The notes beneath the pieces are model-generated. The model had not been told where the DNA came from. It worked only from the letters and a program-made list of their open reading frames with translations, and searched no databases. From positions 434,001 through 498,000 of the forward strand of contig NZ_JAPEMT010000005.1 in NCBI RefSeq assembly GCF_026342435.1: a DNA stretch of 64,000 bases. Reading direction: 5' to 3'. Position 1 is the stretch's first letter. Each line of letters opens with the position of its first letter. Position numbers and translations under genes: made by a program. Positions 1-7,637 of the stretch are shown piece after piece. Origin of the DNA: Streptomyces sp. NBC_00237. Lineage in GTDB: Bacteria > Actinomycetota > Actinomycetes > Streptomycetales > Streptomycetaceae.

Positions 1-798
1 GGCGGTGGCCGCCGACCGGTAGGCGGCCGGATCGAAGAACCGGATCTTGACGTGGCCGCCGGGGATCATGCGCTTCAGCTCGTCGGCGGTGCCCTCGGCG
101 GCGATCCTGCCGTCGTTCAGGACGGCGATGCGGTCGGCGAGTTCGTCGGCCTCCTCCAGGTACTGGGTGGTGAGGAAGACGGTGACGCCGCTGCTGACGA
201 GTTCGCGGATGATGCCCCACATGTTGTGGCGGGAGCGGGGGTCGAGGCCGGTGGTCGGCTCGTCGAGGAAGATGATCCGCGGGCTCCCGACGAGGGTCAT
301 GGCGATGTCGAGGCGCCGTTTCATGCCGCCGGAGTAGGTGGAGGCGGGCTTCTTCGCCGCGTCGGTGAGGTCGAAGCGGGCGAGGAGTTCGGCGGTGATC
401 CGACGGCCCTCGCGGCGGGGAAGGTGGTGCAGGTCGGCCATGAGGAGCATGTTCTCCTCGCCGGTGATCAGTCCGTCGACCGCGGAGAACTGTCCGGTGA
501 CGCCGATGGCGGCGCGGACGGCCTGGGGTGCGGTGGCGGTGTCGTGGCCCGCGATGTGGGCGTGGCCGCTGTCGGCGGTGACGAGGGTGGAGAGGATCTT
601 GACGGCGGTGGTCTTGCCCGCGCCGTTGGGGCCGAGCAGGGCGAAGACGGTGCCGGTGGGGATGCGGAAGTCGATGCCGTCGAGGACGGTCTTGTCGCCG
701 TACGACTTGCGCAGACCGCTGGCCGAGATGGCGGCCGGACTGTTCGGGGAAGGGCGCGCGTCGCCCTGAAGTGATGTGATCATGTCAGAGGAAGTCAT
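1..798 (-). CDS. ABC transporter ATP-binding protein, DrrA-like (3' end outside window)
   Basis: Nucleotide-binding subunit of a drug/antibiotic-type ABC exporter (DrrA family); it would pair with a membrane permease probably encoded just beyond the left edge. Visible motifs: Walker A GPNGAGKTT near residues 56-64, signature YSGGMKRRLDIA, Walker B IIFLDEPTTGLDP, then the GHVKIRF-type start of the C-terminal DrrA extension. The reading frame is open through base 1, so at least 266 codons are present and the stop is missing. The ATG at 798 is preceded by AGGAG at good distance; a second in-frame ATG lies five codons inside. It follows the DUF4097 gene on the same strand with an 86-bp gap, so the RHH/HicB, DUF4097 and ABC genes probably form one transcript. 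Confidence 0.93.
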   Translation of the reverse strand, partial: MTSSDMITSLQGDARPSPNSPAAISASGLRKSYGDKTVLDGIDFRIPTGTVFALLGPNGAGKTTAVKILSTLVTADSGHAHIAGHDTATAPQAVRAAIGVTGQFSAVDGLITGEENMLLMADLHHLPRREGRRITAELLARFDLTDAAKKPASTYSGGMKRRLDIAMTLVGSPRIIFLDEPTTGLDPRSRHNMWGIIRELVSSGVTVFLTTQYLEEADELADRIAVLNDGRIAAEGTADELKRMIPGGHVKIRFFDPAAYRSAATA

Positions 799-819
799 GT
801 GTCTTCTCCTTCGAAGACT

Positions 820-851
820 GGGGTGACGGCTGGGGTGACGGCTGGGGTGAG
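820..851. repeat. Short tandem repeat between ABC ATPase and DUF4097 genes
   Basis: Two exact copies and one partial copy of the 12-bp unit TGGGGTGACGGC lie between the DUF4097 stop codon and the ABC ATPase start. Nothing else is visible in this 86-bp gap except the ribosome binding site of the ATPase. Probably slippage-derived. Confidence 0.6.
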
Positions 852-884
852 GGTTGAGGTGATGTCTGGGGGCGACGGCCGGGG

Positions 885-1739
885 TCAGACCTTGGCGCGG
901 AGGACGGTGATGTTGCCGTGCTTGGTGCGGGCGCGGATCTTGACCGAGCTCTCGGTCCGCTCCGGCGGCTCGGACGAGGTGAGCGTGTTGCGCACCTGGC
1001 CGGAGCCCGCGTCCACGTCGAGCCACGTGGCCGTGCCCGCCCGGACGCCGACCTCTATGGCTCCGTAGTTGGTCTCCAACTGCACCGTTCCGCCCGCCAC
1101 TTCACCTATGCGGAGGGTGCCGTGCGCGCTGACGGCGGAGACCGAGTCTTCGGCGCGCGTGATGTCGACGTCGCCGAGGGCGTTGCGCACCCGCAGCTCA
1201 CCCGTTGCTGCGCCGACGCTCGTGGTGCCGTGCGAGTTCTTCAGGGTGGCTGGTCCGTCGATGAGGCCGACGCGTACGCTGCCCGAGCTGGTGGTGATCT
1301 CGGCCCTGCCCTCGACCCGCTCCACGGAGATCGAGCCGTGCGACGCGGTGAGGTCCAGCGGTCCTGTCGTGTCGAAGCGGACGTCGCCGGACGAGGTCTT
1401 CACGCGGACCTCGCCGAGCCTGCCCTCTCCGAGCACCTGGGTCCAGGTGCCCGTCAGGTCGACGTGGGAGCCCGTGGGCAGTTCGACCGTCACGTCCACC
1501 GTGCCGACGCGGCCGATGCTGAGGCCGAGCAGGTTGGGCTTGGGCGTCCTGATGGTCAGTGTGCCGTTCGTGTACGTGACCTCGGTCTGCTCGGCGGCCC
1601 GCACGTCCTGGTCCTTCTTCGGGTTGCGGGGCGTCACCCCGACGACGGTGTCCGGGCGGTCCGTCGCGGTGAACTGGATGGAACCGGCTTCCACGCGTGC
1701 CGTGGTCGAGATCGCTGCGGGAGTGTCGAAAGAAGGCAT
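885..1739 (-). CDS. DUF4097 family beta-strand repeat protein
   Basis: 284 residues with the adhesin-like DUF4097 architecture: successive short beta strands of the type VRVKTSSGDVRFDTTG, SISVERVEGRAEITTSSGS and LRVRNALGDVDITRAEDS, consistent with a right-handed beta-helix. No signal peptide or membrane segment is visible, so the protein looks cytoplasmic or peripherally attached. The molecular role of this family is not known. GAGGACG precedes the ATG. It lies between an RHH/HicB-like gene upstream and a DrrA-like ABC ATPase downstream; from memory this three-gene order recurs in Streptomyces, which would suggest the protein works with, or is regulated alongside, the exporter. Confidence 0.88.
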   Translation of the reverse strand: MPSFDTPAAISTTARVEAGSIQFTATDRPDTVVGVTPRNPKKDQDVRAAEQTEVTYTNGTLTIRTPKPNLLGLSIGRVGTVDVTVELPTGSHVDLTGTWTQVLGEGRLGEVRVKTSSGDVRFDTTGPLDLTASHGSISVERVEGRAEITTSSGSVRVGLIDGPATLKNSHGTTSVGAATGELRVRNALGDVDITRAEDSVSAVSAHGTLRIGEVAGGTVQLETNYGAIEVGVRAGTATWLDVDAGSGQVRNTLTSSEPPERTESSVKIRARTKHGNITVLRAKV

Positions 1740-1875
1740 GGCTGATCCGTCCTCTTGGGTCTCGGGAGCGTTTCCGCTGGTGGGGCGCGGTGTGGGTGGC
1801 GTGGTGCGAGTGGAGCAAGCGCTGGCGGCCGGAGCCGTAGGGGCGTCGTACGGGAGCCCTGCGGTCGCGGAGCGG

Positions 1876-2388
1876 CTAGCGCGCCCAGCCCGTGTAGGCG
1901 GTGCCCATGGTCTGGCTCTTCTCCGTCCTGCGCGGGCGGGTGTCGCTGTCGAGCGCCGTCGTGACGGCGCGTATGAGCCACGCGTTGACCGACAGGCCCT
2001 CGCGGCCGGCCGCCTCCTCGGTGCGTGCCTTGAGGTGCGCGGGGAGGCGCAGGTTGACGCGGGCGGTGCCGCCCTCGTCGCTGTCGGCCGGGGCGCTGTG
2101 CGGTGCGAAGGCCGAGGTCGGACTCATCGGGGCGCCGCTGTCGGTGGGCGGCAGCGTCACCACGAAGTCGGGGTCGAAACCGCGCATCCGTACGTCGACC
2201 GAACCCGGGGCGAGTTCCCGCGTTATCTCGTTCGTCGCGGCGGACAGGACGTGGAGCATCGTCAGCCGGGCCGCCGATTCGAGCGGAGCGGTGAGCCGCT
2301 CCGCCAGCTCGCGGGTGTCGTCGCCACCGGCCTCGGCGGCCACCGCGAGTTCGCGGCGAAGGGAGTCGACGTACGGGGTGAGGTCCAT
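1876..2388 (-). CDS. HicB/Arc-type ribbon-helix-helix protein, likely transcriptional regulator
   Basis: 170 residues. The C-terminal part (about residues 110-150, GTARVNLRLPAHLKARTEEA followed by EGLSVNAWLIRAV) is a ribbon-helix-helix DNA-binding fold of the kind annotated as HicB-family antitoxin. The N-terminal 90 residues are helical and of unknown function. No HicA-like toxin gene is adjacent, so a role as autoregulator of the downstream DUF4097/ABC genes is more likely than a toxin-antitoxin function (inference). The start at MDLTPYVDSL is chosen because homologous proteins begin there; no Shine-Dalgarno is visible and the message may be leaderless. The start codon overlaps a 9-bp motif found twice more upstream. 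Confidence 0.82.
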   Translation of the reverse strand: MDLTPYVDSLRRELAVAAEAGGDDTRELAERLTAPLESAARLTMLHVLSAATNEITRELAPGSVDVRMRGFDPDFVVTLPPTDSGAPMSPTSAFAPHSAPADSDEGGTARVNLRLPAHLKARTEEAAGREGLSVNAWLIRAVTTALDSDTRPRRTEKSQTMGTAYTGWAR

Positions 2389-2565
2389 GGCGTCATCATG
2401 GCACCACATTGGCGTCATGGGCAAGTGGTCTGTCGGGGAATCTGAAGTCAGCTTATTTACATGCGCTTTGACCTGCGGTTTTCCAGTGACGCCAGGTTGG
2501 ATGGCTGTGGTGTCACGCGAGGTATGGGCCTCTGATGGCTCCGATGTGGCGCGATATGGCGTCAT
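2388..2565. promoter_or_regulatory. Three direct copies of TGGCGTCAT upstream of the RHH gene
   Basis: TGGCGTCAT occurs at 2388-2396, 2410-2418 and 2557-2565, with an inverted one-mismatch copy (GTGACGCCA) at 2486-2494, all in the 287-bp divergent region before the alpha/beta hydrolase. RHH proteins usually bind short tandem repeats, so these are candidate operator boxes for the RHH protein encoded next to them. That function is inference. Confidence 0.45.
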
Positions 2566-2675
2566 CGCGTGCCACCCGGTGCCGGGTGATGCCGGGCGTG
2601 GGGGAGTCCGTACGAGAGACGGACGGTGACATTCGTACAAGACCGGCAGCGGGCGGGTCCCGCACCCTTCCTGGC

Positions 2676-3542
2676 ATGAGCGAACATGACGCCCGACATG
2701 ACGCCGAACACGACGCCGAACACGACGCGCACAGGATGCACGTGGTCCACGACGGCCCGCCCCAGGCGCCGCCGGTCCTGCTCATCCACGGGTCGGGGGC
2801 CTCGGGCTCCTCGTGGAATCCACTGGTTCCGGCACTCGCCGGGCCGCATCACGTTGTTCGGGTCGACCTTCCCGGGTGCGGTCAGTCCCCGCCCGCGGAG
2901 TCCTACGACGTGCCGGTCCTCGCGGACCGGGTGGCGCGGCTGCTCGACGGGCTCGGGCTCCGTTCCGTCACGGTGGCCGGACACTCCAGCGGCGGCTACG
3001 TCGCCACCGCGCTCGCGGAGCGGCGTCCCGATCTCGTGGGCGCGCTCGCGCTGGTCAGCACCGGACCGAGTTCCGGTGCGCTCCTGCCGCAGCCCGCCGT
3101 CGTCCGGGCCCTGACGGCCCCGCCCTTCGGTGCGCTCCTGTGGGCGCTGCGTTCCGACGCGATGATCCGCAAGGGGATCGGTGCGATGCTCGCCCGGCCG
3201 GTGGACGTTCCGGACGACGTGCTCGCCGACATGCGCACCACCACCTACCGCGCGTTCAGGTCGGTCCTGCGCCAATTCGGCGCGTACCTCGACGAGCGGA
3301 GCGTGCCCGAGCGCCTCACCGCCCTCGACGTCCCCGTACTCGTCGTCTTCGGCGCCGCCGACCCGCGTTGGGAGCCCTCGTCGGCGCACCAGTACGACGC
3401 GGTGCCCCGCACGCGCCTCGTCATGCTGCCGGGCGTCGGGCACGTACCCCTGTGGGAAGCCCCTGAGGAGACCGCCCGGCTCCTGCTGGACTTCGCGGCG
3501 AGGACTGCCGGAACCCCGCCCGTGACACCCCAACGGGCTTAA
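2676..3542 (+). CDS. Alpha/beta fold hydrolase
   Basis: 288 residues. Oxyanion-hole motif HGSGASGSS near residue 38, nucleophile elbow GHSSGG with Ser near 104, a late Asp (GAADPRWE) and the catalytic His in GVGHVPLWE give a complete triad. Substrate unknown. The first 20 residues are a His/Asp/Glu/Ala repeat encoded by four 12-bp tandem units (2682-2729), so the true start could lie a little downstream. The ATG at 2676 was preferred because the fold core follows closely; no strong Shine-Dalgarno is visible. An AraC-type regulator follows 9 bp after the stop and is probably co-transcribed. Confidence 0.9.
   Translation: MSEHDARHDAEHDAEHDAHRMHVVHDGPPQAPPVLLIHGSGASGSSWNPLVPALAGPHHVVRVDLPGCGQSPPAESYDVPVLADRVARLLDGLGLRSVTVAGHSSGGYVATALAERRPDLVGALALVSTGPSSGALLPQPAVVRALTAPPFGALLWALRSDAMIRKGIGAMLARPVDVPDDVLADMRTTTYRAFRSVLRQFGAYLDERSVPERLTALDVPVLVVFGAADPRWEPSSAHQYDAVPRTRLVMLPGVGHVPLWEAPEETARLLLDFAARTAGTPPVTPQRA
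2682..2729 (+). repeat. Four 12-bp tandem repeats encoding a His-Asp-Ala leader
   Basis: Units GAACATGACGCC, CGACATGACGCC, GAACACGACGCC and GAACACGACGCG run head to tail inside the first codons of the alpha/beta hydrolase and encode (E/R)HDA repeats. Looks like recent slippage; it may add a weak metal-binding tail or be neutral. Confidence 0.8.
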
Positions 3543-3551
3543 CCTGTAGGC

Positions 3552-4427
3552 ATGTTGAGGGAGCCGGTGCCATTCGACTGGGCGGGTGTCCGCGTCGCGG
3601 TGCCGCGCCCTTCGACAGGGCTGCCGGGGGTGCGCATGGCCGGGTTCGGCCAACGCGCCGTCGCCCCCGTGCACGTGGACATCGCCATGGTCGCCCACCC
3701 GTCCGTCACCCTGCTCTTCGACCTGAGCGACGGAGCGGACCTCGTCTGCGGCTCCGAGGGCCGACGCGGGCGGGGCAGTGTCGTCGTCGGGCTTTTGCCG
3801 GGGGAGCTGCGGGCCGGAGGGCGCGTCGGCGCGTGCCTCCAGATCAGGCTGGAGCCCGTCGCGGCGGCCGCGGTGTTCGGCCCGGCGGCGGAGCTGAGGG
3901 GTGCGGTGGAGTCCCTCGCGGACGTCTGGGGCCGCGACAGCACGGAACGGGCGGAGGCCGGACTGCGCACGGCGGTGACGTGGGACGAGCGCTTCGCGGT
4001 CGCGGTGGACATCCTCGGCCGCCGGATGGAGGAAGGGGTGCGGGGCCGCGGGTGCGGTCGGCCACCGGTCGACGCGGAGGTCGCCCACACCTGGCGGCGG
4101 ACGCTCGCCGGGCGAGGGCGCGTACGCGTCGAGGGACTGGCGTACGAAACCGGCTGGAGCCGCAAACGCCTCTCGGCCCGCTTCCGTTCGCAGCTCGGCA
4201 TCACCCCCAAGCGCGCCGCCCGGCTCGTGCGCTTCGACCACGCCGCGCACCTGCTCGCGGCGGGTCTCGCTCCGGCCGACGTCGCCCACGGCAGCGGATA
4301 CGCCGACCAGTCCCATCTGCACCGCGAGGTGAAGGCGTTCACCGGGCTCACGCCCACGGCGGTCGCCGCCGCGCCGTGGCTCGCGATCGACGACGTGGCG
4401 TGGCCGGACGCGACCTCGCCCCGGTGA
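3552..4427 (+). CDS. AraC-family transcriptional regulator
   Basis: 291 residues. The C-terminal third carries the double helix-turn-helix of AraC/XylS proteins: first helix pair around VEGLAYETGWSRKRLSARF and second around LAPADVAHGSGYADQSHLHR followed by FTGLTPTAV. The N-terminal half is a cupin-like ligand-sensing region with no recognisable ligand. It starts 9 bp after the stop of the alpha/beta hydrolase, so it may control that enzyme or an unlinked target. Downstream, 4428-4548 contains only short repeats of the type GGTGACCCCGG. Confidence 0.92.
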   Translation: MLREPVPFDWAGVRVAVPRPSTGLPGVRMAGFGQRAVAPVHVDIAMVAHPSVTLLFDLSDGADLVCGSEGRRGRGSVVVGLLPGELRAGGRVGACLQIRLEPVAAAAVFGPAAELRGAVESLADVWGRDSTERAEAGLRTAVTWDERFAVAVDILGRRMEEGVRGRGCGRPPVDAEVAHTWRRTLAGRGRVRVEGLAYETGWSRKRLSARFRSQLGITPKRAARLVRFDHAAHLLAAGLAPADVAHGSGYADQSHLHREVKAFTGLTPTAVAAAPWLAIDDVAWPDATSPR

Positions 4428-4548
4428 CCCCGGCTACCTCGGTGACCCCGGCAGTCCCGGTGACCCCGGTGATGCGATGCCCCGGCGGCCCCGGTGAGGT
4501 CCGCCCGAATCCCTGGACTCCGTCGTCCTCCCGGCATGATCATGAGGC

Positions 4549-5097
4549 ATGGAATTCCTCTTCTACCACCGGGACCGCTCCGGCTCCCTCCCACTGCGCA
4601 TGGCCCTGACGGAGGAGCACTGGTCGTACATGGACACGTACGAGAAGGAGCTCATAGCGCGCGGCCCGACCTTCGCGGACGACGGCGAGACGCCCACCGG
4701 CAGCCTGCACATCGCCGACCTGCCGGGCCCCGCCGCCGCCCGCGCCTTCGCCTTCGACGAGCCCTGTTACCAGGCGGGCGCCTTCCGGGACGTCCTGGTG
4801 CGGCGGTGGCGCAACACGTTGGGGCGGACCATGGGGGAGTTCCCCGGCCTGCGGGACGACGGCAGCCGGTACCTGGTGATCGGGTTCGGCGCCGGGGAGG
4901 CCGTCGACCTGGAGCCCCCGGCCGACCGCGATCACGTCATCGCCCACGGACCCCTGCTGTCGGACGACGGCGACGTCTGGCTGGGCACGGCGGCGCTGGT
5001 GCGGGCCCCGGACGCGGACAGCGCCCGCGCCGTCCTGACCGCCGACCGGTACGCGGACGTCGAGGTGCACAACTGGGAGCCCGGCGGGCGGCGTTGA
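4549..5097 (+). CDS. YciI-family protein with two YCII domains
   Basis: 182 residues, about twice a normal YCII domain (around 95). The first half (LFYHRDRSGSLPLR, then EEHWSYMDTYEKELIARGPT and TPTGSLHIADLPG) and the second half (DHVIAHGPLLSDDGDVWLGTAALVRA, shown here by position only, residues about 128-153) each carry the YCII pattern of a central His and a GxL/WxG segment. YCII proteins are small dimeric alpha/beta-barrel enzymes related to muconolactone isomerase with mostly unknown substrates; here the dimer may be fused in one chain. It is transcribed toward the phytase gene and shares a terminator with it. Confidence 0.85.
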   Translation: MEFLFYHRDRSGSLPLRMALTEEHWSYMDTYEKELIARGPTFADDGETPTGSLHIADLPGPAAARAFAFDEPCYQAGAFRDVLVRRWRNTLGRTMGEFPGLRDDGSRYLVIGFGAGEAVDLEPPADRDHVIAHGPLLSDDGDVWLGTAALVRAPDADSARAVLTADRYADVEVHNWEPGGRR

Positions 5098-5111
5098 CGC
5101 CTGTGCCCGGG

Positions 5112-5144
5112 GTCCCCGGGGCTGATTCCGGGGGCCCCAGGGAC
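5112..5144. terminator. Bidirectional hairpin between YciI and phytase genes
   Basis: GTCCCCGGGGC (5112-5122) pairs with GCCCCAGGGAC (5134-5144), 10 of 11 positions, over an 11-nt loop, in the 51-bp gap between convergent genes. Confidence 0.7.
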
Positions 5145-5148
5145 GGGG

Positions 5149-6231
5149 TCAGGCGAAGTTCGCCGTGATGCGCTGAAGCGGTACGTACTTGAAGTTCTGG
5201 TTTCCGCTGGTGCCGGGCGCCCCGTTGGAGCCGTCCTGGCAGACGAACACACCCTGCGGGAAGGCCGGGCCGAGGTTCGCGGCCGACGCGTCGATGCCGT
5301 CGGTGTCCTCGCAGTCGTCGGCCGCCGTGCCGTTCGCGACGGCGAAACGGCCGAGGTAGGCGCGGCTGGCGCGATCGTAGACGGTGAAGTCGTTGCTGCC
5401 CTGCGAGGAGACGTAGATGCGGTTCCCGGCCGCGGTGATGCCCTCGACGTCGGCGGTGAGGTGCCCGCCGGACCCGACCGAGTCGAACTTCGTACGGGCC
5501 GTTCCCGAGGAGGGCTCGGCCCCGTACGTCCAGACGCCGACGTCCTCCTCGCCGAGGTAGAGCTTGCCGGTGCTGTCGTCCGCGTAGCAGCCCTCGACCG
5601 CGGACCCGGCGTCCCACAGGCGGACCGACGTCGCCTTCACGGTGTCGCCGCTGACCGCCAGTTCCCACTGCTCGACGCGGCCGGAGGTGGAGTTGGGGAA
5701 GGCGTACAGCTTGCCGGAGGAGGGCGAGGTGTAGAGGCAGAGGCCGTGCGCGGTGACCTCGGTGGGGACGTCCTTGAGGAGCTTCAGCTTCCGGGTCGCC
5801 GGATCGATCCGGTAGACGTGCAGGGAACCGCCCGCCGCCTCGTCGTCCGCCGAGACGACGATGTCGCCGCGCAGGTCGACGTTGTTGCCGTGGTCGCCGT
5901 CGATCCGCTGGATGCGTGCGCCCGCCATGTCGTACACCTCCAGCGCACCCTTCTTGTCCGTCGCGACGACCACGGACTTGGCGGGGTCGGAGGGGTGTGC
6001 CCAGATCGCCGGGTCGTCGGCGGCGTCACCGCTGTGGGACACGGGTGCGGTCTCCACGGTCGCGGTGACGGAGGCCGCGACCGCCGCCTGTGCGGGCGCG
6101 GCGGGGAGGAGCAGCGCGGCGGCCACGGCTGCGGGCAGGGCTGCCGTACGCAGTGAAGCCGCACGCAGTGAAGCCTTGCGCGGTGATGCCGTACGCGGCG
6201 AAGCCGTACGCAGTGAGACGGTGAAGGACAC
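5149..6231 (-). CDS. Secreted beta-propeller phytase (3-phytase)
   Basis: 360 residues. It hydrolyses phytate outside the cell, using calcium in the six-bladed propeller typical of BPP phytases. Family-diagnostic segments visible: DDPAIWAHP followed by SVVVATDKKGALEVYDM, GNNVDLRGDI, EGITAAGNRIYVSSQG, DDCEDTDGID and the C-terminal GNQNFKYVPLQRI. A signal peptide ends near AAPAQA. The GTG at 6231 is preferred because AAGGGA lies just before it; an ATG 26 codons upstream (6309) gives an extra Thr/Asp/Phe-rich leader and has no Shine-Dalgarno. The n-region of the signal is stretched by repeats of (T/K)AS(P/L)R. A candidate PHO box lies 124 bp upstream, which fits expression on phosphate starvation. 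Confidence 0.92.
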   Translation of the reverse strand: MSFTVSLRTASPRTASPRKASLRAASLRTAALPAAVAAALLLPAAPAQAAVAASVTATVETAPVSHSGDAADDPAIWAHPSDPAKSVVVATDKKGALEVYDMAGARIQRIDGDHGNNVDLRGDIVVSADDEAAGGSLHVYRIDPATRKLKLLKDVPTEVTAHGLCLYTSPSSGKLYAFPNSTSGRVEQWELAVSGDTVKATSVRLWDAGSAVEGCYADDSTGKLYLGEEDVGVWTYGAEPSSGTARTKFDSVGSGGHLTADVEGITAAGNRIYVSSQGSNDFTVYDRASRAYLGRFAVANGTAADDCEDTDGIDASAANLGPAFPQGVFVCQDGSNGAPGTSGNQNFKYVPLQRITANFA

Positions 6232-6246
6232 CGGGTTTCCCTTCGA

Positions 6247-6290
6247 TTCCGTGAAGTCCGTGAAGTCCGTGGAGTCGGTGAAGCGACTCC
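6247..6290. repeat. 9-bp repeats and hairpin in the phytase leader
   Basis: The unit GTGAAGTCC occurs twice with near copies GTGGAGTCG and GTGAAGCG on the plus strand, and GGAGTC (6271-6276) pairs with GACTCC (6285-6290). This lies in the 5' leader of the phytase message. Possible leader structure or slippage tract. Confidence 0.5.
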
Positions 6291-6354
6291 GTGGGGCGGG
6301 TCGGAGCACATCCGTGGGGGAGCATCCCGGATGGGCGCACGGGAAACCAGGGCC

Positions 6355-6376
6355 TCACGGTGAGCATGACGTGAAC
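6355..6376 (-). promoter_or_regulatory. Candidate PHO box (PhoP-binding direct repeats) of the phytase gene
   Basis: Read on the minus strand, two adjacent 11-bp units GTTCACGTCAT (6376-6366) and GCTCACCGTGA (6365-6355) match the Streptomyces PhoP direct-repeat pattern built on GTTCACC. A third isolated unit GTTCACACCAC lies upstream at 6403-6393. Function is inferred from consensus and from the phosphate-scavenging gene it precedes. Confidence 0.6.
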
Positions 6377-6403
6377 ACGTCCGAAACCAGGTGTGGTGTG
6401 AAC

Positions 6404-6778
6404 GGGATCACGGCCGGAAGCCGTCACGGTTCGCAGGGCCCGCGTGCCTCGATGAGTGACCCCGGGAATCGGGCGGCGGCCGACCCGGATTCCGTGGACC
6501 ACCCCCGTGCCCATCTCGTACGCGTGGTGACCCGCCAGGCCCTCAACCACCCGCGCGCCCTCACGCCGCGCCGCGAGGCAGATCGCCCACCGGGCCCGCG
6601 CTTACGTCCACGCGCGCCGACGCCGCTTCGAACCCGACGCGGAATCCGCACGACACGAGTGCGCCGCCGGTAGTGCGCTGCCGCCCCACCCGGCCCGGCC
6701 GGGACGCGCCGTACGCCACCGACTACGTCGTCGAGCGCGGCTTCCCGCCCGCGCGGCACGAGGTCGGGCGGATGACCT
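6404..6778. other. Non-coding stretch between phytase promoter and methyltransferase gene
   Basis: About 375 bp with no supported gene. Short open frames here lack a ribosome binding site and resemble no family I recognise. The phytase promoter region lies at its left end. The part around 6590-6700 is rich in CGCGCCGACG-type sequence and could be a decayed coding remnant, but I cannot identify it. Confidence 0.5.
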
Positions 6779-7567
6779 CTACGGCTTGCGGCCGACGCCC
6801 CCGAACATCGCCACTTCCGGGGGCAGTCGCGGGTCCTCCGGCCGCCAGTGGTTGCACGAGACCAGGCCGGGGGGCAACAGCTCAAGACCGTCGAAGTACC
6901 GCGCGACACGGTCCGGGGTGCGCTGCGTGAGCTTCGGCGTGCCGTTCTCGTTCCAGAACGCGACGGCCGCGTCCACGTCCGGCATCGACGGACTGGTGAT
7001 CGTGTGCGAGAGGACGAGGTGGCTGCCGGACGGCAGGGCGTCCATCAGACGTCGTACGAGAGCGAACGACTCGGCGTCGTCCTCGATGAAGATCACGACG
7101 CCGAGGAGCATCAGGGCGACCGGCTGCGACAGGTCGAGGGTCTTCGCGGCGTGCGCGAGCACGCCGTCGACGTCGCGCAGATCGGCGTCCGCGTAGGCGG
7201 TCCGGCCTTCGGGCGTACTGGTGAGCAGGGCCTGGGCGTGGGTGAGGACGACGGGGTCGTTGTCGACGTACGCGACGCGGGATTCCGGTGCGATGCGCTG
7301 GGCGACCTCATGGGTGTTGTCCGCACTGGGCAGACCCGTACCCACGTCGAGGAACTGACGGATGCCCGCCTCACCGGCCAGGTACCGCACCGACCGGCCG
7401 AGGAAAGCGCGGTCGGCGCGGGCGTAGTCGCCGATTCCGGGGTGCAGCGCGCGGATCTGGTCACCCGCCGCCCGGTCCACCGGGTAGTGGTCCTCGCCGT
7501 CCAGCCAGTAGTTCCAGATCCGGGCGGTGTGCGGGCAGGTCGTGTCGATGCGCGAAGCGGCGGTCAT
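6779..7567 (-). CDS. SAM-dependent methyltransferase, Methyltransf_19 (DUF574) family
   Basis: 262 residues. The family opening (TCPHTARIWNYWLDGEDHYPVD), the SAM-binding loop FLDVGTGLPS and the acidic strand end VAYVDNDP are clear; PF04672 proteins are abundant in Streptomyces and their substrates are largely unknown. The ATG at 7567 follows GGGGGAG at good spacing; an upstream in-frame start would add a basic tail without a ribosome binding site. It lies 70 bp downstream of meaB on the same strand and may be read through from the mutase genes, but a functional link is not evident. Confidence 0.92.
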   Translation of the reverse strand: MTAASRIDTTCPHTARIWNYWLDGEDHYPVDRAAGDQIRALHPGIGDYARADRAFLGRSVRYLAGEAGIRQFLDVGTGLPSADNTHEVAQRIAPESRVAYVDNDPVVLTHAQALLTSTPEGRTAYADADLRDVDGVLAHAAKTLDLSQPVALMLLGVVIFIEDDAESFALVRRLMDALPSGSHLVLSHTITSPSMPDVDAAVAFWNENGTPKLTQRTPDRVARYFDGLELLPPGLVSCNHWRPEDPRLPPEVAMFGGVGRKP

Positions 7568-7637
7568 GCGTGTTCTCCCCCGGTTCCTTGGTGCCTTGGT
7601 GGGTGCCTTGGTGCGCCGAGCCGCACGGCGCACCCGG

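Noticed and set aside
1876..2388. HicAB toxin-antitoxin module
   Set aside because: No HicA-like gene (about 60 residues with a conserved His) lies on either side.
6590..6778. A gene on the plus strand between phytase and methyltransferase
   Set aside because: Frames are short, Arg/Pro-rich, lack a ribosome binding site and match no family I can name.
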